Origin: Staphylococcus equorum
GTDB lineage: Bacteria > Bacillota > Bacilli > Staphylococcales > Staphylococcaceae
Reading direction: 5' to 3'
Length of the DNA stretch: 64,000 nt
Assembly (NCBI RefSeq): GCF_001747895.1
Contig: NZ_LNNB01000028.1
Coordinates: 1 to 64,000 of the forward strand
How positions within the stretch are numbered: position 1 is the first letter of the stretch; the number at the start of each line of letters is the position of its first letter. The translations under genes were made by a program, and so were the position numbers. Of this stretch, positions 61,145 to 64,000 are shown one piece after another. The notes beneath the pieces were generated by a model. The model made no database searches. It was given only the letters and a program-made list of their open reading frames with translations, and was not told where the DNA came from.

Positions 61145-62644
61145 ATGGGGATTGATGCAGGTAGTTTTTTAGAAGGATTATCAACTGCGTTTCATCCGAT
61201 GAACCTTTTATGGGTACTTATCGGTGGTTTTCTAGGTACAGTGGTAGGTATGTTACCTGGATTAGGACCTGCGACTGCGGTTGCAGTACTGATACCTGTG
61301 ACATTCGGTATGGAACCAGTAAGTGCACTGATTTTAATGGTTTCAATTTATTACGGTGCCATGTATGGTGGATCAAGAAGTTCGATTTTATTAAATACGC
61401 CAGGTGATGGATCAGCCATTGCAGCTACATTCGATGGTTATCCAATGACCAAAAAAGGAGAGGCTGGTAAAGCACTAACTATCTCAGCTATAGCTTCATT
61501 AATTGGTGGTATTACTGCAGTGTTTGGTTTTATCATTTTAGCTAAGCCATTGTCTGCCTTTGCTTTAAAATTTGGCCCACAAGAATATTTTTTACTATTC
61601 TTATTTACACTTTCAGCTATTGTAACTTTATCATCTGGGAAGATGGTCAAGGGGTTTATTGCCACGAGTATCGGTTTAATCATTAGTACGGTAGGTGTTG
61701 ATTTACAAACAAGTATTTATCGTTTCACTTTTGACATTCCTCATTTAAGTGAAGGTATCAACTTCTTAGTAGTTATCATTGGTGTATATGCAGTAGCAGA
61801 AGTATTATATAATTATTTACATTTAGATGCATTGAAACCACCTAAAGCTGATGTAGGATCAATGAAATTATCAAAAGAAGATTGGAAACGAACAAGAGGT
61901 GCTATGTTTCGACAAAGTCCTATTGGATTTCTAATAGGTGTTTTACCAGGAGCTGGTGGCTCTATTGCGGCAATGTTAAGCTATTCAACCGAAAAACAAA
62001 TATCTAAAAATGGTAAGAATTTTGGGAAAGGTCAAATAGAAGGTGTAGCTGCGCCAGAAGCTTCTAATAATGCTGCATCAGTAGGTGCTTTAATACCATT
62101 ATTAACGATGGGCGTGCCAGGATCAGGGACAACAGCTGTAATTTTAGGTGCGGTAGTTATGCTAGGCTTACAACCAGGGCCTTTATTATTTGCAAACGAA
62201 CCTGAAACGATATGGACACTCGTTAATAGCATGTTTATCGGTAATATATTTTTAGTAATTTTAAACATTGCTTTAATAGGATTGTTATTAAAGATATTAC
62301 GTACACCGCCAAAAGTGTTATATCCAATTATTTTGGTGCTAGCGTTTATTGGTACATATACATTAGGTTATAGTATAACTGATTTCTATATTTTAATTAT
62401 TTTCGGTATTATTGGATTAGTTATGAAATTATTAGATTTTCCACTTGCACCTTTGATTTTGGCAGCAATTATAGGTTCAGATATGGAACAGAATTTCCGT
62501 AAAAGCTTAATAGTTAGTAATAATAATGTAGGAGATATATTTTTGGGATCCCCAATTAGTATCGTTTTATCGTTGATGACTATTTTAGCGTTGTTCTATC
62601 CGCTGATTATAAATGGTTTCAAAAAATTAATGATAAAAAAATAA
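61145..62644 (+). CDS. tctA: Tripartite tricarboxylate transporter large membrane subunit (TctA)
   Basis: 499 residues with about 12 helices. Family motifs are GTVVGMLPGLGPATAVAVLI near 30-49, YYGAMYGGSRSSILLNTPGD near 69-88 and GVLPGAGGSIAAMLSYSTE near 265-283. It forms the cation-driven channel. Substrate could be citrate, another tricarboxylate or an aromatic acid, since Bug/Tct systems are diverse. No citrate lyase is nearby. A terminator hairpin follows. Confidence 0.93.
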   Translation: MGIDAGSFLEGLSTAFHPMNLLWVLIGGFLGTVVGMLPGLGPATAVAVLIPVTFGMEPVSALILMVSIYYGAMYGGSRSSILLNTPGDGSAIAATFDGYPMTKKGEAGKALTISAIASLIGGITAVFGFIILAKPLSAFALKFGPQEYFLLFLFTLSAIVTLSSGKMVKGFIATSIGLIISTVGVDLQTSIYRFTFDIPHLSEGINFLVVIIGVYAVAEVLYNYLHLDALKPPKADVGSMKLSKEDWKRTRGAMFRQSPIGFLIGVLPGAGGSIAAMLSYSTEKQISKNGKNFGKGQIEGVAAPEASNNAASVGALIPLLTMGVPGSGTTAVILGAVVMLGLQPGPLLFANEPETIWTLVNSMFIGNIFLVILNIALIGLLLKILRTPPKVLYPIILVLAFIGTYTLGYSITDFYILIIFGIIGLVMKLLDFPLAPLILAAIIGSDMEQNFRKSLIVSNNNVGDIFLGSPISIVLSLMTILALFYPLIINGFKKLMIKK

Positions 62645-62696
62645 CATAATGAAACGTTTCAATATGTTTTATTATGAATACTTTCAAAACATAGAT

Positions 62697-62734
62697 AAAC
62701 CAAGTGCTTTTATAGCACTTGGTTTATTTTTTAT
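62697..62734 (+). terminator. Terminator of the TctCBA operon
   Basis: AAACCAAGTGCT pairs with AGCACTTGGTTT around a five-base loop and is followed by a T-run. Confidence 0.92.
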
Positions 62735-62795
62735 AGGTATTTTTTCTTGAGACAATCTTTGTTCAATAATAAAATTATTTTTGTTTAAATAAAGT

Positions 62796-62909
62796 CAGTG
62801 ATTTGTGCCGACTCCGGAAGGAAAAGCACTAGCCGGAGACTACAGGGTGAGGTGTGCCCGCGGAAAGCGTGCACAAAAAATGCCAACAAAACAATAGATT
62901 TTGTCGACA
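62796..62909 (+). repeat. Dispersed intergenic element, copy B
   Basis: It contains CTCCGG/CCGGAG and TGTGC/GCACA stems around GAGACTACAGGGTGAGG, then a hairpin ACAAAA/TTTTGT and TGTCGACA. It is homologous to copy C (reverse complement at 32499-32620) and shares its core with copy A. It lies between tctA and the panE-like gene. Confidence 0.7.
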
Positions 62910-62934
62910 CCCTGAAATCAATAATAAATAGTTA

Positions 62935-63852
62935 CTATTGAAGCATTTCTTTATATACTTTTTGGTTTTGATAAACAGTAGTTAGCAGAGGCGCATCTAT
63001 TTGGTATGATGCTGCTAAATGTAACAAATAACCTTGTAAATGATCTGCTTCAATATTTAATCCTTTTTCCATATCTCGTTGCATAGAAGTCTTGAAGTGA
63101 TAAGATAATTGCGGCAGTGATTTCATATATTGATCGACGATATTATCCGAAATGGGCGCATTATGTGCACGCATAATTGAAGCGGCTTCGTTATATAGTG
63201 ACTCAATAAAATCTACGCCTCCCACGCTATCACGAATTGGTCCAATTGGTGCATGCATGAGTGTAGTAAGACTTGATAGTACAGTGATCATTAAATATTT
63301 ATGCCACATACCTTGCTGGATATTTGAACTTAAAATAAATTCAGCCTTAGTATTTGAAAAAGCTTGAGCAATTTGTTCAGCACGTTCACTTTGATCACCA
63401 TTTAATTCACCAAAAAAGAGTTTGTCAAAAGGACTTGTATGAACGATTTCACCAACGGGGTTTAAAGTCGTTTCAATAACGCAATAACCACCCATAATTT
63501 TATTTTCACCGAAAGTTGATTGTAACTTTGGTAGATGTGCGATTCCATTAAGTAATGGAATAATCACTGTACTGCCGTTAACAAATGGTGTTAAATCTTC
63601 AAGTGCATGTTCTAAATGATAAGACTTAGAAGACAAAAGTACTACGTCAAATGGTTTCACGCGGTCTTTTCTTGTAATAAGTTGAGGGTTGAAATGATAG
63701 TCACCTTTTTCGCTATGAATAGATAGACCATTTCGTTCTAGATATGCTTTTCTTTTTGAACGTACTAGAAATGTAACGTTTTGACCACCTTCAGCTAGGC
63801 GACCACCAAAGTAACCACCGATACCACCTGCTCCTAAGACTAAAATTCTCAT
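62935..63852 (-). CDS. 2-dehydropantoate 2-reductase family protein (PanE/ApbA-like)
   Basis: 305 residues from the ATG with GAGGAG ten bases upstream; upstream frame extensions lack a good site. The N-terminal Rossmann motif is ILVLGAGGIGGYFGGRLAEG near 3-22, and the C-terminal helical domain has the catalytic Lys in MWHKYLMITV near 182-191. Members reduce ketopantoate to pantoate in CoA synthesis, though several paralogues in staphylococci have uncertain substrates. No panB or panC is adjacent, so the pantoate role is plausible but not proved. Confidence 0.82.
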   Translation of the reverse strand: MRILVLGAGGIGGYFGGRLAEGGQNVTFLVRSKRKAYLERNGLSIHSEKGDYHFNPQLITRKDRVKPFDVVLLSSKSYHLEHALEDLTPFVNGSTVIIPLLNGIAHLPKLQSTFGENKIMGGYCVIETTLNPVGEIVHTSPFDKLFFGELNGDQSERAEQIAQAFSNTKAEFILSSNIQQGMWHKYLMITVLSSLTTLMHAPIGPIRDSVGGVDFIESLYNEAASIMRAHNAPISDNIVDQYMKSLPQLSYHFKTSMQRDMEKGLNIEADHLQGYLLHLAASYQIDAPLLTTVYQNQKVYKEMLQ

Positions 63853-64000
63853 TATTATGCAACTCCTCATGTTATGTATTGTTTCTATCTCGTTAATGTA
63901 TATATACCACTTCATAAAATTATTACGCATACTTTTATATATATTTTATATTATTATTGTAGATGTATATATTAAATTAAGGTATTATTCTTTCTTTAAA

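Noticed and set aside
62650..62661. TGAAACGTTTCA palindrome after tctA
   Set aside because: It looks like half of a cre or a LacI-type operator, but it lies between a stop codon and its terminator, with no promoter for a gene.
1..64000. CRISPR array, IS element, prophage or tRNA genes
   Set aside because: No regularly spaced repeats, transposase or integrase frames, or cloverleaf-like sequences were recognised.

Overview
The window is low-GC Firmicute chromosome. Gene content and protein-level resemblances point to a coagulase-negative Staphylococcus, probably of the novobiocin-resistant S. saprophyticus/xylosus/cohnii type. The reasons are a RocD1-type aminotransferase-argC-argJ-argB order, a ProP close to the S. 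aureus protein, TcaA-like zinc-ribbon proteins, a FemA/FmhA-type protein and strong GGAGG ribosome sites. The species call is inference. There is no rRNA, tRNA, phage, IS element or CRISPR array. The window reads as a metabolic region rich in carbohydrate, organic-acid and aromatic-acid utilisation genes.

Layout. 0-9 kb: the end of an unknown gene, a CapA-family protein, a nucleoside hydrolase, a ProP-type symporter, and a four-gene unit made of an anchored acidic protein plus an ABC-2 exporter. 9-16 kb: a GntP permease behind a perfect palindromic operator, a 1 kb gene-free stretch with nested inverted repeats, then the arginine genes (aminotransferase, argC, argJ, argB). 16-25 kb: a hairpin-rich intergenic element, a decayed gene, an acetyl-CoA synthetase, a flavin monooxygenase with its reductase, a VOC protein, and an IclR/GntP/dehydrogenase module flanked by short repeats. 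25-34 kb: lactate permease, a CsbX-like MFS protein, a tiny unlisted phenol-soluble-modulin-like gene, argF, a PTS EIICB with nagB, and a FemABX protein next to a secreted CHAP hydrolase. 34-41 kb: a pseudouridine operon (psuK-psuG-nupC) and two zinc-ribbon membrane proteins. 41-50 kb: two PTS operons, one lactose/cellobiose-type under a ROK regulator and one ascorbate-type under a PRD regulator. 50-64 kb: a TarM/TagE-like glycosyltransferase, a gentisate-pathway cluster, a thioesterase, a TctCBA-type transporter and a PanE-like reductase.

How the genes work together. The cluster at 51.9-58.5 kb looks able to import a hydroxybenzoate, hydroxylate it to gentisate, open the ring, isomerise maleylpyruvate with a DinB-fold protein and hydrolyse fumarylpyruvate to fumarate and pyruvate. 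An IclR regulator and a perfect-consensus promoter lie upstream. Seven cre-like sites indicate that many of the uptake systems are under CcpA carbon-catabolite control. The arginine genes here would take N-acetylglutamyl-phosphate to ornithine, and argF takes ornithine to citrulline.

Most worth a second look: the PSM-alpha-like peptide at 28.3 kb with a non-ATG start; the DinB-type maleylpyruvate isomerase candidate; the CHAP/FemABX pair; the uncharacterised TIM-barrel-like protein inside the Lac-type PTS operon; the nested inverted repeats at 10.7 kb; and a dispersed intergenic element present three times.
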